From Ruegeria arenilitoris (GTDB lineage Bacteria; Pseudomonadota; Alphaproteobacteria; Rhodobacterales; Rhodobacteraceae): a stretch of 64,000 bases of DNA. The DNA lies in contig NZ_WPYP01000002.1 of the NCBI RefSeq assembly GCF_013030985.1, positions 310,001 through 374,000 of the forward strand, read 5' to 3'. The notes beneath the pieces were generated by a model that was not told the origin of the DNA, made no database searches, and saw only the letters and a list, made by a program, of their open reading frames with translations. Positions 27,956 through 36,705 of the stretch are shown here, in pieces. How positions within the stretch are numbered: the stretch's first letter is position 1; each line of letters begins with the position of its first letter. A program made the translations under genes and the position numbers.

Positions 27956-28534
27956 ATGGCAAAGCTGTATTTCAACTATTCGACCATGAACGCGGGCAAA
28001 TCGACCGTGTTGCTGCAGGCCTCGCACAACTATCGCGAACGGGGCATGGACACCTACCTGATGACCGCTGCGCTGGATGGGCGGGCCGGAGTGGGCAGGA
28101 TCGCCTCGCGGATCGGCATTTCCGCCGATGCTGATACGTTTTCAGTCGCCGACGACGTGTTTGCGATGATTGAAGCGCGCCTGAACCGGGGCGAGATCGC
28201 CTGTGTCTTTGTGGACGAGGCGCAGTTCCTGACCGAAGATCAGGTCTGGCAACTGGCCCGCGCCGTGGATGATCTGCGTGTTCCGGTGCTGGCCTATGGG
28301 CTGCGGGTGGACTTTCAGGGTCATCTGTTCCCCGGGTCGGCGGTCCTGCTCGCGCTGGCCGATGAGATGCGCGAAGTCCGCACGATCTGCAAATGCGGCC
28401 GCAAGGCAACGATGGTGATTCGTCAGGACGAGAACGGCAATGCCATCACCGAAGGCGCACAGGTGCAGATCGGCGGGAACGAAACCTATGTCTCACTCTG
28501 CCGCAAACACTGGCGCGAGGCGGTCGGAACCTAA
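27956..28534 (+). CDS. tdk: Thymidine kinase
   Basis: A 192-residue type II thymidine kinase. The P-loop STMNAGKST is at residues 9-17, the Walker B-like VFVDEAQFL near residue 85, the lasso/zinc region near 145 (TICKCGRKAT with a later C-R-K-H) and the substrate-binding GGNETYVSLCRKHW near the end. It phosphorylates thymidine in the salvage pathway. The start at 27956 (MAKLYFNYS) is the only one compatible with the family; the frame upstream is leader. It overlaps the convergent dehydrogenase gene by four bases at the stops. Confidence 0.95.
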   Translation: MAKLYFNYSTMNAGKSTVLLQASHNYRERGMDTYLMTAALDGRAGVGRIASRIGISADADTFSVADDVFAMIEARLNRGEIACVFVDEAQFLTEDQVWQLARAVDDLRVPVLAYGLRVDFQGHLFPGSAVLLALADEMREVRTICKCGRKATMVIRQDENGNAITEGAQVQIGGNETYVSLCRKHWREAVGT

Positions 28535-29481
28535 ACCGGATTCGGCAGCGCGTGGCCTGCGACAAAGGCCGCGACGTTGTCCAACGCCATGTGGCCCATG
28601 TCGGTACGAACTTCCTCGGTCGCAGTACCCAAATGGGGCAGCAGGGTCACGTTCTGCATGTCGCGCAGGGCTTGCGGGACGGCGGGTTCGAATTCGTAGA
28701 CATCCAGCCCCGCACCAGCGATCTCGCCGACTTGCAACGCCGCGATCAGAGCCGACTCGTCCACGACTTCTCCGCGCGCGATGTTGATCAGGATGGCTGA
28801 AGGGTTCATCGCCCCAAGCACCAAAGCGTTGATCAGGTGGCGGGTTTCGGCACCACCGGGGACGGCGAGGATCAGGAAATCGACAGACCCGGCCAGCGCC
28901 TTGAGATCGTCGGTGTACACGGCCGGAAAGTCCAGATCTTTGGCGCTGCGCGACTGATAGGCGACCTGCATTCCAAACCCGAAATGACACCGGCGCGCAA
29001 TGGCTTGACCGATGCGCCCCATGCCTACGATACCAACGCGTTTGCCGGTGACGTGATGGCCCAGCATCTGCGTCGGGTGCCAACCCTGCCAGTCGTCTGC
29101 ACGGACCAGACGTTCACCCTCACCCGCGCGGCGGGCGGTGGACAGCAACAGGGTCATGGCTATGTCGGCAGTGGCATCGGTCACCGCACCGGGTGTGTTG
29201 GTGACCGCAACGCCAGCGGCACGGGCGGCGTCCACGTCAATGTGATTGTAGCCGACGCCAAAATTCGCCAGCAGTTTGCATCGGGGATTGGGCGCTTCGG
29301 CGAACACCTGAGCCGAAAAAAGATCGCCCAGAGTGGGCACAACCACATCGAAATCCCTGAGCGCCTGCAGCATTTCATCGCGCGTCAATGGCAGCGTTTC
29401 ACTGCGAATCTCGACGTCGAACTCGGCACGGGCGCGGGCCTCGACTTCGGCGGGCATGGGGCGGGCAATAAGCAGCTTCAT
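28531..29481 (-). CDS. D-isomer 2-hydroxyacid dehydrogenase
   Basis: A 316-residue NAD(P)-dependent dehydrogenase with the Rossmann motif VGIVGMGRIGQA near residue 145, the catalytic Arg in VPGGAETRHL, a Glu in the GEVVDESAL region and His in LLPHLGTAT. It resembles glyoxylate/hydroxypyruvate reductases. Its start abuts the csaA gene (1-base overlap) and its stop overlaps tdk on the other strand. The exact substrate is not decided by sequence. Confidence 0.88.
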   Translation of the reverse strand: MKLLIARPMPAEVEARARAEFDVEIRSETLPLTRDEMLQALRDFDVVVPTLGDLFSAQVFAEAPNPRCKLLANFGVGYNHIDVDAARAAGVAVTNTPGAVTDATADIAMTLLLSTARRAGEGERLVRADDWQGWHPTQMLGHHVTGKRVGIVGMGRIGQAIARRCHFGFGMQVAYQSRSAKDLDFPAVYTDDLKALAGSVDFLILAVPGGAETRHLINALVLGAMNPSAILINIARGEVVDESALIAALQVGEIAGAGLDVYEFEPAVPQALRDMQNVTLLPHLGTATEEVRTDMGHMALDNVAAFVAGHALPNPV

Positions 29482-29819
29482 CAGTGCATCCGCCCGCCGA
29501 CGGGAACTTCACCATCCGGGCCGATCAGGACGATCTCGCCGTTTTCATCGGGCAAACCCAGCACCAGAACTTCGGACATGAACCGACCGATCTGACGCGG
29601 CGGGAAATTGACGACGGCCATCACCTGTTTGCCCACCAGTGTCGCCGGGTCGTAATGCGCCGTGACCTGGGCCGAGGTTTTACGCTCACCGATCTCATCG
29701 CCGAAGTCGATCCACATCTTGATCGCGGGCTTGCGGGCTTCGGGATAGGGTTCGGCGCGGATTACCTCGCCCACACGGATATCTACCTTGAGGAAATCGT
29801 CGAAGGTAATCTCACTCAC
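29481..29819 (-). CDS. csaA: tRNA-binding domain protein CsaA
   Basis: A 112-residue OB-fold protein of the CsaA type: FLKVDIRVGEVI near residue 8, KMWIDFGDEIGERKTSAQ and QVMAVVNFPPRQIGRFMSEVLVLG. CsaA homodimers bind tRNA and were described as export-related chaperones. Its end overlaps the dehydrogenase start by one base and its start overlaps the proC end by 8 bases, so proC-csaA-dehydrogenase forms one operon. Confidence 0.85.
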   Translation of the reverse strand: MSEITFDDFLKVDIRVGEVIRAEPYPEARKPAIKMWIDFGDEIGERKTSAQVTAHYDPATLVGKQVMAVVNFPPRQIGRFMSEVLVLGLPDENGEIVLIGPDGEVPVGGRMH

Positions 29820-30627
29820 GGGACAGCTCCTTGGATCGGTCGGTTGCGGCTTTGACGGCGCGGTGTAGCAGGTCAGGAAAGCCCTCTTCTTCGTGCATCA
29901 GCACCTCAAGCGCGGCCTGCGTGGTGCCGTTGGGCGAGGTCACGTTGATGCGCAGCTGCGACGGGTCTTCCTCGGCCGCCTTGGCCAACGCCCCAGCCCC
30001 GGCAACGGTTGATTTGGCCAGCTTCATCGCCAGTTCATGCGGCAATCCCTGCGCCTGCCCGGCAGCGGCCAGCGTTTCAATCAGGTGGAATACATAGGCC
30101 GGGCCCGAGCCGCTGAGACCGGTAACAGCGTCCATCTGCGCCTCATCGTCGAGCCGGACGGTTTCGCCAATAGCCGACAGCAGGTTTTCGGCCAGCGCAA
30201 CATCAGCATCCGATGAAACCGAATTGCCGATAAGCGCGGTGATTCCCTGCCGGATCGCAGCAGGTGTGTTCGGCATGGCACGGACGATCGGAGTGCCCTC
30301 ACCCAAAACGGATTCGAAGGTGGCAATCGAGGTGCCTGCAGCAACAGACACGAACAGGCTACCACCACCGCCCAGCGCCTTGATCGCGGGCAGAGCCTCA
30401 CCCATCATCTGCGGCTTGACGGCCACCAGCACCACAGCGGGCGCTTCGGGCAACGGAGTGTTGATGCTAACGCCCTGCGCCTTCAACCAGTCCGAGGGGT
30501 TCGGGTCGATCACCCAGACGGCTGACGCAGGAAGGCCATGCTCCAACCATCCGGCGAGCATGGCCGATCCCATCTTGCCGCAGCCCAGAAGCACCAGCCC
30601 CTGCTCGGCGACGCGTGACATGTCCAT
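29812..30627 (-). CDS. proC: Pyrroline-5-carboxylate reductase
   Basis: A 271-residue enzyme for the last step of proline synthesis. The NAD(P) motif VLLGCGKMGSAML is near residue 13, AVKPQMM near 70, and the C-terminal dimer domain carries VTGLSGSGPAYVF and SPNGTTQAAL. Start MDMSRVAEQ, with another Met two codons in. A second, divergent ProC-like gene lies at 46346 inside the purine operon. Followed by csaA with an 8-base overlap. Confidence 0.93.
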   Translation of the reverse strand: MDMSRVAEQGLVLLGCGKMGSAMLAGWLEHGLPASAVWVIDPNPSDWLKAQGVSINTPLPEAPAVVLVAVKPQMMGEALPAIKALGGGGSLFVSVAAGTSIATFESVLGEGTPIVRAMPNTPAAIRQGITALIGNSVSSDADVALAENLLSAIGETVRLDDEAQMDAVTGLSGSGPAYVFHLIETLAAAGQAQGLPHELAMKLAKSTVAGAGALAKAAEEDPSQLRINVTSPNGTTQAALEVLMHEEEGFPDLLHRAVKAATDRSKELSRE

Positions 30628-30663
30628 GATTGCCCCTCCCCTTAGTCGGCTTGGGGCAAAGCT

Positions 30664-31164
30664 TTACGCGCGGCCGTAGGCCTCTGCAATGGCGACTTGC
30701 ATCGCCTCTTCAGGGGTCCGGTTGCCCCATGTGACCAACTGGATCGCCGGGTAGTAACGCTCGGCGCTCAGCACCGCTGCGTTGATCAGGGTGTCGATCT
30801 GTTCCGGGCTCGCCATCTGACCACCGGCCAGAACCAGACCGTAGCGATAGACCATCAGTTTCTGATTGGCCCAGTACGTAAACGCCCCCGCCCAGCACTG
30901 ATCGTTCATCTTGTTCAGCAGCTCGTACAGCTCGCTCTCACGCGCGGACGGTGGCTCCATTTCAAAGGAACAGACCATCCGCAGGGTTTCGTCATAGTGC
31001 GACCAGGCCAGAGTGATCGAGTATGTGCGCCACTGCCCTTCGACAGCCATGGCGATCTGATCATCCCCGATCCGGTCAAAGTCCCAGTCGTGGTGTTCAG
31101 CCAAATGTTCAACAATATCGATCGGATGAAGGTCTTCTTCGAGAAACTGCTCGGAAAGGGCCAT
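30664..31164 (-). CDS. YbjN domain-containing protein
   Basis: A 166-residue protein of the YbjN superfamily: HHDWDFDRIGDDQIAM-type N-terminus near residue 22, the TLRMVCSFEMEPP stretch and FTYWANQKLMVYRYGLVLAG further on. The YbjN fold resembles type III secretion chaperones; the function in proteobacteria is not settled. It sits 36 bases upstream of proC on the same strand and probably heads that operon. The 310-base gap upstream holds the 6S RNA candidate. Confidence 0.8.
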   Translation of the reverse strand: MALSEQFLEEDLHPIDIVEHLAEHHDWDFDRIGDDQIAMAVEGQWRTYSITLAWSHYDETLRMVCSFEMEPPSARESELYELLNKMNDQCWAGAFTYWANQKLMVYRYGLVLAGGQMASPEQIDTLINAAVLSAERYYPAIQLVTWGNRTPEEAMQVAIAEAYGRA

Positions 31165-31204
31165 AATGCCACCTCACTAATCTCTAGCATTTCGGGGCTG
31201 GCAG

Positions 31205-31350
31205 CGCCCCAGCGCTAGTTGCCTGCTCTACAAGCCGGGCTTCCCCCGTAGGCCTGTACTAAATATGGTGCGACGCAAGATGGGTTCTGGCAACCCTATT
31301 TATTGGGGATAACAGCAATAAGTTGTGGACAGAAGGCAACTAGGGTCAAA
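31205..31350 (+). ncRNA. ssrS: Candidate 6S RNA
   Basis: Within the 310-base gap between the YbjN gene and ubiK, CTAGTTGCCT (31215-31224) pairs perfectly with AGGCAACTAG (31334-31343), closing a rod of about 129 nt. Inside, the 5' strand reads CAAGCCGGGCTTCCCCCG, close to the E. coli 6S stretch CAAGCGGGCCAGTCCCC, followed by an AT-rich run. CCCC and GGGG, TAAATA and TATTTA, and GGGTT/AACCC (31282-31296) give further pairing with an open centre. 6S RNA mimics an open promoter and binds sigma70 polymerase. The call is from memory of the family and by eye; ends are approximate. Confidence 0.45.
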
Positions 31351-31413
31351 ATATTGGCACTTCACGCAGCTTTGTCTTGATTAAATTCCGCAAGACGGCA
31401 AGATGCACAACAC

Positions 31414-31452
31414 CGCGCAACCCAGACCCGGATTGCGCGGCGGTAGTTTTTT
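31414..31452 (+). terminator. Orphan hairpin with T tract
   Basis: CCGCGCAA pairs with TTGCGCGG (about 31416-31442) and, six bases on, a run of seven T follows on the plus strand. No plus-strand gene ends here, so it may terminate a transcript from the 6S candidate region or, on the other strand, end ubiK without a T tract. Confidence 0.4.
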
Positions 31453-31474
31453 TCCGGAAATTCCGAGTTGGACG

Positions 31475-31723
31475 TTACTTGTCCAGTTTCGCCTCAAGCG
31501 CGGCAATGCGCGCTTCAAGCGCTGCGTTCTCTTCACGTGCTTTCTGAGCCATCGCGCGGACGGCATCAAATTCTTCACGCGTGACAAAGTCGCGGTCGGC
31601 CAACCAGCGGTCGATCATCGACTTCATCGCGTTCTCGGCTTCTTCCCGCGCGCCCTGTGCCACGCCCATGGCGTTGGTCATCAGCTGGGATACGTCGTCG
31701 AGGATCTTGTTGCGGGTTTGCAT
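31475..31723 (-). CDS. ubiK: Ubiquinone biosynthesis accessory factor UbiK
   Basis: An 82-residue BMFP-domain protein: an N-terminal amphipathic helix (about 1-35), a short linker and a C-terminal coiled coil (ENAALEARIAALEAKL). UbiK binds lipids and COQ9-type UbiJ and helps the aerobic ubiquinone-assembly complex. EEFDAVRAMAQKAREE is typical of the family. Divergent from lgt with a 97-base gap. Confidence 0.85.
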   Translation of the reverse strand: MQTRNKILDDVSQLMTNAMGVAQGAREEAENAMKSMIDRWLADRDFVTREEFDAVRAMAQKAREENAALEARIAALEAKLDK

Positions 31724-31820
31724 GGCGTTACTCCGAAATCGCGGTTGGTCTCTATATGGGGAATGATTGACGCGGGCTCAAGGTTGACTTGCCCTGCAAA
31801 CCCCGGGCAATGAGACGCAC

Positions 31821-32708
31821 ATGCAGGCTGTTTTGAATTTCCCCGATCTGTCGCCCGAATTGTTCTCGATCTCGCTGTTCGGGATGGAGTTCGCGCTGCG
31901 GTGGTACGCGCTGGCCTATATCGCCGGTATCCTGATTGCATGGCGGATGGGGGTGATGGCGCTGAAGCGCCCGGCCCTTTGGCCCGACAAGACACCGCCG
32001 ATGAAACCCGAACAGCTTGAGGATCTGATCACCTGGATCATCCTCGGCGTGATTCTGGGCGGGCGTCTGGGGTTCGTGCTGTTCTATCAGCCCTCCTATT
32101 ACCTTTCGAACCCGCTGGAGATCGTGAAAGTCTGGCAAGGTGGCATGGCCTTCCATGGCGGGCTGCTGGGGGTTGTGATTGCATCTTACCTCTATGCCCG
32201 GCGTCACCAGATTCCGGTTCTGTCCATGGCGGACCTCATCGCCCATACCGTGCCGCCGGGGCTGTTGCTGGGGCGGCTGGCGAATTTCATAAATGCCGAA
32301 CTCTGGGGCCGACCCAGCGAGTTGCCATGGGCGGTTATCTTTCCGGGTGCAGCCGCGCAGGACTGCCCCGGAGTGGTCGCGGGCATGTGCGCGCGACATC
32401 CGTCACAACTGTATGAAGCCGCGTTGGAGGGGCTGCTGCTGGGCGCCGTGTTGCTATGGCTGGCCTATCGGCGCGGAGCCTTCCACAAGCCCGGCCTAAT
32501 CATGGGCCTGTTCATGGCGGGCTATGGCGCCTCGCGGTTCATTGTCGAATTCTTCCGGCAGCCCGACGCACAGTTCATCTCGGCCGGTAACCCGCTGGGG
32601 TTGGCCCTGCAAATCGGTGGGTACGGCCTGACGATGGGACAATTGCTGTCGCTGCCGATGATCGCGCTTGGCTTATGGTTCGCCTTGCGTGCAAGATCGG
32701 AATCATGA
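31821..32708 (+). CDS. lgt: Prolipoprotein diacylglyceryl transferase
   Basis: A 295-residue inner-membrane enzyme that attaches diacylglycerol to the lipobox cysteine of prolipoproteins, the first step in lipoprotein maturation. Visible are [22 protein letters not shown], the signature FHGGLLG (about 112), [13 protein letters not shown] (about 150) and RHPSQLYEA near 195. Its stop overlaps the start of the methyltransferase gene (ATGA). Its clients here include the lipoproteins at 5504, 7393 and 19846. Confidence 0.96.
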   Translation: MQAVLNFPDLSPELFSISLFGMEFALRWYALAYIAGILIAWRMGVMALKRPALWPDKTPPMKPEQLEDLITWIILGVILGGRLGFVLFYQPSYYLSNPLEIVKVWQGGMAFHGGLLGVVIASYLYARRHQIPVLSMADLIAHTVPPGLLLGRLANFINAELWGRPSELPWAVIFPGAAAQDCPGVVAGMCARHPSQLYEAALEGLLLGAVLLWLAYRRGAFHKPGLIMGLFMAGYGASRFIVEFFRQPDAQFISAGNPLGLALQIGGYGLTMGQLLSLPMIALGLWFALRARSES

Positions 32709-33772
32709 GCCTGAAAGATCATCTGCTGGCGCGGATCGCGCAGGACGGCCCGATGAGCGTGGCCGACTACATGGCCGAATGTCTACTGCACCCGACGCAT
32801 GGCTATTACACCACCCGTGACCCGCTGGGCGCGCAGGGGGATTTCATCACTGCCCCGGAAATCAGCCAGATGTTCGGGGAACTGATCGGCCTATCTCTGG
32901 CGCAGAGCTGGCTGGATCAGGGGCATCCGGACCATTTCGTGCTGGCCGAGCTTGGGCCAGGGCGCGGCACGCTGATGGCGGATATGCTGCGTGCCACGGC
33001 GCGCGTGCCGGGGTTTCTTGATGCCGCTGAGGTGGTGCTGGTCGAGGCCTCACCCGCCCTGCGGGATATTCAGGCGCAGACCTTGAAGGAGTTTAAGCCG
33101 CGCTGGATCGATTCGGCTGCCGACCTGCCCGAAGCACCGCTGTTTCTGGTCGCGAATGAGTTTTTCGACGCCCTGCCCATCCGCCAATTCCTGCGTGACG
33201 GCAATGGCTGGCGCGAACGGCTCATCGGTCTGGAGGGTGATGCGCTGGCCTGGGGGCTGGGGCCGCAGGGTGAGCAAGTCGCGCTGAAGGATCGACTGGA
33301 TGACACCAGAGATGGTGAACTGGTCGAGCTGTGCGCAGCGGCCATACCCATCATCACCGTGGTCGCAGGGCGAATCGGCACCCATGGCGGGGCAGGTCTG
33401 ATCGTGGATTACGGCGACTGGCATTCGCTGGGCGATACGTTTCAGGCGCTGCAGACGCATGAGCGCACTGATCCATTGGCCCTGCCCGGTCAGGCCGATC
33501 TGACGGCGCATGTGGATTTCGAACCGCTGGCCCTGGCGACCCGCGCGGCGGGATGCGCCCATTCCCGTCTGACACCGCAAGGCGTGTTCCTTGAACGGCT
33601 GGGAATCGCCACTCGCGCGCAGGCGCTGGCGGCACCGCTCGGCGGGTCTGAGCTCGAAGCCCTGGTTGCTGCACATCGCCGGTTGACCCACCCCGAGGAA
33701 ATGGGAAACCTGTTCAAGGTGCTGGGCCTCTACCCCACCCCTTCCTCGCCACCACCCGGACTAGAGCCATGA
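32705..33772 (+). CDS. Class I SAM-dependent methyltransferase, NDUFAF7/MidA family
   Basis: A 355-residue protein of the MidA/NDUFAF7 family. The N-terminal [39 protein letters not shown] and the SAM-binding [16 protein letters not shown] (about residue 80) are characteristic, and [10 protein letters not shown] follows. In mitochondria NDUFAF7 methylates an arginine of a complex I subunit; the bacterial role is inferred to be similar. Start at 32705 overlaps the lgt stop, and its own stop overlaps pgeF. Confidence 0.9.
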   Translation: MSLKDHLLARIAQDGPMSVADYMAECLLHPTHGYYTTRDPLGAQGDFITAPEISQMFGELIGLSLAQSWLDQGHPDHFVLAELGPGRGTLMADMLRATARVPGFLDAAEVVLVEASPALRDIQAQTLKEFKPRWIDSAADLPEAPLFLVANEFFDALPIRQFLRDGNGWRERLIGLEGDALAWGLGPQGEQVALKDRLDDTRDGELVELCAAAIPIITVVAGRIGTHGGAGLIVDYGDWHSLGDTFQALQTHERTDPLALPGQADLTAHVDFEPLALATRAAGCAHSRLTPQGVFLERLGIATRAQALAAPLGGSELEALVAAHRRLTHPEEMGNLFKVLGLYPTPSSPPPGLEP

Positions 33773-34527
33773 CCCTGGAAATTCTGACCTCAGATTTGCT
33801 GTCGCCCATGCGCCACGGGTTCTTCAGCCGCCGCGGCGGCGCCTCATCGGGTGTCTTCGCCGGCCTCAACTGCGGCTATGGGTCGTCCGACCAGACCGAG
33901 GCCGTCACGGTGAATCGCAAGCGGGTAGCGCAGGCAATGGATGTCTCGCCCGAGGCGCTGATCGGCGTTCATCAGGTTCATTCGCCAACCGTGCTGACCG
34001 TCGACGCGCCGCTAAATGGCGAAAAACCCAAGGCCGACGCCGTGGTCACTGCAACGCCCGGTTTGGTTCTGACGATTCTCACCGCTGATTGCCAGCCGGT
34101 CCTGTTCGCCGATTCTGACGCGAATGTGATCGGGGCTGCCCATGCTGGTTGGCGCGGCGCGCTGGATGGGGTGCTTGAAGCGACACTGGACGCGATGGAA
34201 GCCCTGGGCGCGAAACGGGAAAACACCGTGGCCGTGATCGGGCCCTCAATCTCGCAACGCGCTTATGAAGTAGGCCCCGAGTTTCTGGACGAGTTCGTTG
34301 CCGATTCTCCGGAAAACCTGCAGTTCTTTGCGAACGGGAACGGGGACAGGCTGCAATTCGACCTGCCTGCCTTTGGCCTGCATCGGCTACGCCAGGCGGG
34401 GGTCGGTCAGGCCGAATGGACGCGCCACTGCACCTACTCTGATCCTGACAGATTCTATTCCTACCGCCGGTCGACCCACGCGAAAGAGGCTGACTATGGC
34501 CGCCTGATTTCTGCCATCAAACTCTAA
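33769..34527 (+). CDS. pgeF: Peptidoglycan editing factor PgeF (polyphenol oxidase family)
   Basis: A 252-residue protein of the YlmD/YfiH family. The key motif LTADCQPVLFAD (about residue 108, Cys ligand), AAHAGWRGALDGV (about 124, His ligand) and the C-terminal YSYRRS are present. E. coli PgeF removes wrongly incorporated amino acids from peptidoglycan precursors. Last gene of lgt-methyltransferase-pgeF, with a terminator downstream. Confidence 0.92.
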   Translation: MTLEILTSDLLSPMRHGFFSRRGGASSGVFAGLNCGYGSSDQTEAVTVNRKRVAQAMDVSPEALIGVHQVHSPTVLTVDAPLNGEKPKADAVVTATPGLVLTILTADCQPVLFADSDANVIGAAHAGWRGALDGVLEATLDAMEALGAKRENTVAVIGPSISQRAYEVGPEFLDEFVADSPENLQFFANGNGDRLQFDLPAFGLHRLRQAGVGQAEWTRHCTYSDPDRFYSYRRSTHAKEADYGRLISAIKL

Positions 34528-34543
34528 GAGCGCGCCCGGATTA

Positions 34544-34564
34544 CGGCGGTATCGCCGCTTTTTT
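34544..34564 (+). terminator. Intrinsic terminator of the lgt-pgeF operon
   Basis: CGGCG pairs with CGCCG around GTAT and is followed by CTTTTTT, 17 bases after the pgeF stop. Confidence 0.8.
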
Positions 34565-34797
34565 GCCACAATTGTTTTGTCTACCTGAGTCGTAGCAATT
34601 CGATTTTTATTGTCCGCTCTCAGATGGTTATCGGTCCTAAAGTCAACCAAGCGCGACATATCCGGAAAAGAGGAAACGCAAACCTTCCATTGTCCTGAAT
34701 TCATCCCGGATCAGCCTTATCGCCGCCGCAATGGCACTGCACATTGAGGGCCCAGAGGAAAAACGGGGCAAAAGTTCCCAAACGGGCAGGACATGAC

Positions 34798-34926
34798 ATG
34801 AAGACGAAATCACGCTTTCTCAGCGCCGTGGTTGCGGCCACCAGAGAGCAACAGTTGGAGATGCCGTGGAAACGGGTTTCCAGCCACTCGGTCAGGGTCG
34901 CACGTCGCCTGGCGGCACGTCGCTGA
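34798..34926 (+). CDS. Small basic conserved-type protein
   Basis: A 42-residue protein starting MKTKSRFLSAVVAA and continuing REQQLEMPWKR, ending in an Arg/Ala-rich helix (VARRLAARR). The MPWxR motif followed by a basic helix is a pattern I recall in small unannotated proteins of Rhodobacteraceae. GGGCAGGAC lies before the ATG. It stands alone in a 735-base gap between the pgeF operon and the Hint gene. Function unknown. Confidence 0.5.
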   Translation: MKTKSRFLSAVVAATREQQLEMPWKRVSSHSVRVARRLAARR

Positions 34927-35262
34927 TCAAAAAAGGCCCCACCAGCCAAGCTGCCGGTTTTTGGGGAATTGAAGACGCACAGCGGAGGAAGGCTCCGATC
35001 CGGTGTGTGACCTGCCGCCAATATTGTGTGCGGTTGAGGTTCGGGGCGTGTGTGCGCAGGCAATTTCGCCCGCGTTTGTATGAGTTTGTCTGGGGGGACC
35101 AGTGGTGACTAAAAGCGTAGGGATTTTCGTTGCAACTAGCGCCAACCGCGCCTGCCGTCCTGCGGTCACAAGCTTCTTTCCAGGCAAAAGTATATCCGAT
35201 TGGGTGAGCCTGTACGGGGGTTCGGTTTGCCTGAGCGGAGGTTAGAGGGGACGAAATTGAAA
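34927..35262. other. Intergenic stretch with no recognised gene
   Basis: The 336 bases between the 42-residue protein and the Hint gene hold only short frames on both strands with unlikely composition. No tRNA, terminator with T tract or repeat was seen. A promoter for the Hint gene presumably lies in the last 150 bases. Confidence 0.5.
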
Positions 35263-36045
35263 ATGGGTATTCCACGTTCGTTATCGCGCGCGGCCAGAAA
35301 CGCCGTAGAAACCTCGGCACTGCTGCGTGACACGCCAAGGCCGACAACACAGAAAAAGGCGCAGCTGCGGCGCTATGAAGTCAGCACATTGATGAGAAAC
35401 GGGGATGTCGTACAGACCCGCCACATCGCGCCTGCCCTGCCGATGTTCGAAGACGCGTTCTGTGCCTTTACCCGCGGTTCTCTGGTCGAAACCGAATTCG
35501 GGCCAATGGCGATCGAAGACCTGCTGCCCGGCGATACGGTCCTGACACAAAGCGGCGCCTCGGAAACGGTGCTGTGGAAAGGGTCAGTTACGCTGGTTCC
35601 TGGGCGTGAGGACTCTCGTGGCCGGGCACGACCGCTGACACGGATCATGGCCGACACGTTCGGGATGCAAAAGCCGATGTCGGGTGTCATCGCCGGCCCT
35701 GCCGCGCGGCTGCTGGGAACACCTGCGCACCTGCGGCATCTGCATGGCGACGATCAGGTTCTGACTCCGGTCCACGAGTTTCAGGACGGGACAAGCATCA
35801 TCGAAACGATGCCGCCAGCACCGGTCGAGCTGTTTCACATCTGCCTCAAACGCCATGCGGTGATCAGGGTCGACGGGCTGCAATTCGAATCCTATCATCC
35901 CGGCGCCAACACCATTCGCAAGGTAAGCCGGTCACTGAAATCTATCTATCTCAACCTTTTTGCGCATATCGATACGCTGAACGACTTCGGACCGCTGGTC
36001 CTGCCACGCGCCGGAGACGGAGAGGTGGATGCGATAACCGCCTGA
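35263..36045 (+). CDS. Hint (Hedgehog/intein) domain protein
   Basis: A 260-residue protein with a Hint_2 domain. The splicing-type N-terminal block is DAFCAFTRGSLVETEFG with Cys67, followed by IEDLLPGDTVLT; a T-x-x-H block (TPAH) comes near residue 150, and VLTPVHEFQDG then KRHAVIRVDGLQFESYHPG close the domain. There is no long N-terminal secreted portion, only about 60 basic residues, and no C-extein partner. Autoprocessing is possible because the Cys and His are kept. Start at 35263 is preferred to a Met 21 codons upstream. Confidence 0.75.
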   Translation: MGIPRSLSRAARNAVETSALLRDTPRPTTQKKAQLRRYEVSTLMRNGDVVQTRHIAPALPMFEDAFCAFTRGSLVETEFGPMAIEDLLPGDTVLTQSGASETVLWKGSVTLVPGREDSRGRARPLTRIMADTFGMQKPMSGVIAGPAARLLGTPAHLRHLHGDDQVLTPVHEFQDGTSIIETMPPAPVELFHICLKRHAVIRVDGLQFESYHPGANTIRKVSRSLKSIYLNLFAHIDTLNDFGPLVLPRAGDGEVDAITA

Positions 36046-36158
36046 ATCCGGGCTCATTCTGCAATGTGGGGGCATTATGCAGTTATTGTTAAGTTGGGTG
36101 TTTTATATGACGGTGGCAGCCTTTCTGCCATCGATGAAGCCACATCCAAAGGCGGCGC

Positions 36159-36662
36159 TTACGCCGTCCGGCTCATTCGTTCTTCCAGAACATCAAAAGG
36201 TACGCCGGGCTCGTCTTTTGCGCCGCGGATGACCAGCGAGGTCTTGACGCTGGCCACGTTCGGCGTGGTCAGCAATTCGCCTGTCAGGAACTGCTGAAAA
36301 CTGCTCAGGTCCGGTGCGACGCATTTCAGGATAAAATCCACCTCGCCGTTCAGCATGTGGCATTCCCGGACCAGCGGCCATTCGCGGCAGCGTTCCTCGA
36401 ACGCGCTCAGCTCGGATTCTGCCTGGCTCTCCAGACCGACCATGGCAAAGACTTGAACCTCGAACCCCAACTCACGCGAGTTCACTTCGGCGTGGTAGCC
36501 GCGGATCAGGCCCGATTCTTCCAATGTCCGCACGCGCCGCAGACACGGAGGCGCTGAAATACCCACGCGCTTTGCCAGCTCGACATTGGTCATGCGACCG
36601 TCTGCCTGCAATTCCGCCAGAATCTTGCGGTCAATCTCATCCAGCCGTATCGCGACCATCAA
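36159..36662 (-). CDS. Lrp/AsnC family transcriptional regulator
   Basis: A 167-residue regulator with an N-terminal winged helix (LDEIDRKILAELQADGR, then NVELAKRVGISAPPCLRRVRTLEESG) and a C-terminal ligand-binding RAM domain (VRECHMLNGEVDFILKCVA). It is transcribed away from trxB. Two direct repeats of GCGCAATA, 21 bases apart, lie in the shared upstream region and could be its sites. The amino-acid effector cannot be read. Confidence 0.9.
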   Translation of the reverse strand: MMVAIRLDEIDRKILAELQADGRMTNVELAKRVGISAPPCLRRVRTLEESGLIRGYHAEVNSRELGFEVQVFAMVGLESQAESELSAFEERCREWPLVRECHMLNGEVDFILKCVAPDLSSFQQFLTGELLTTPNVASVKTSLVIRGAKDEPGVPFDVLEERMSRTA

Positions 36663-36705
36663 ATGCTCCTGATTTTTGCGGTTGTTATATCAGCCCCCAA
36701 GGGAT

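Noticed and set aside
34528..35262. Search for tRNA or other stable RNA in the largest gap
   Set aside because: No cloverleaf or T-loop motif was found; only a terminator and one small frame are supported.
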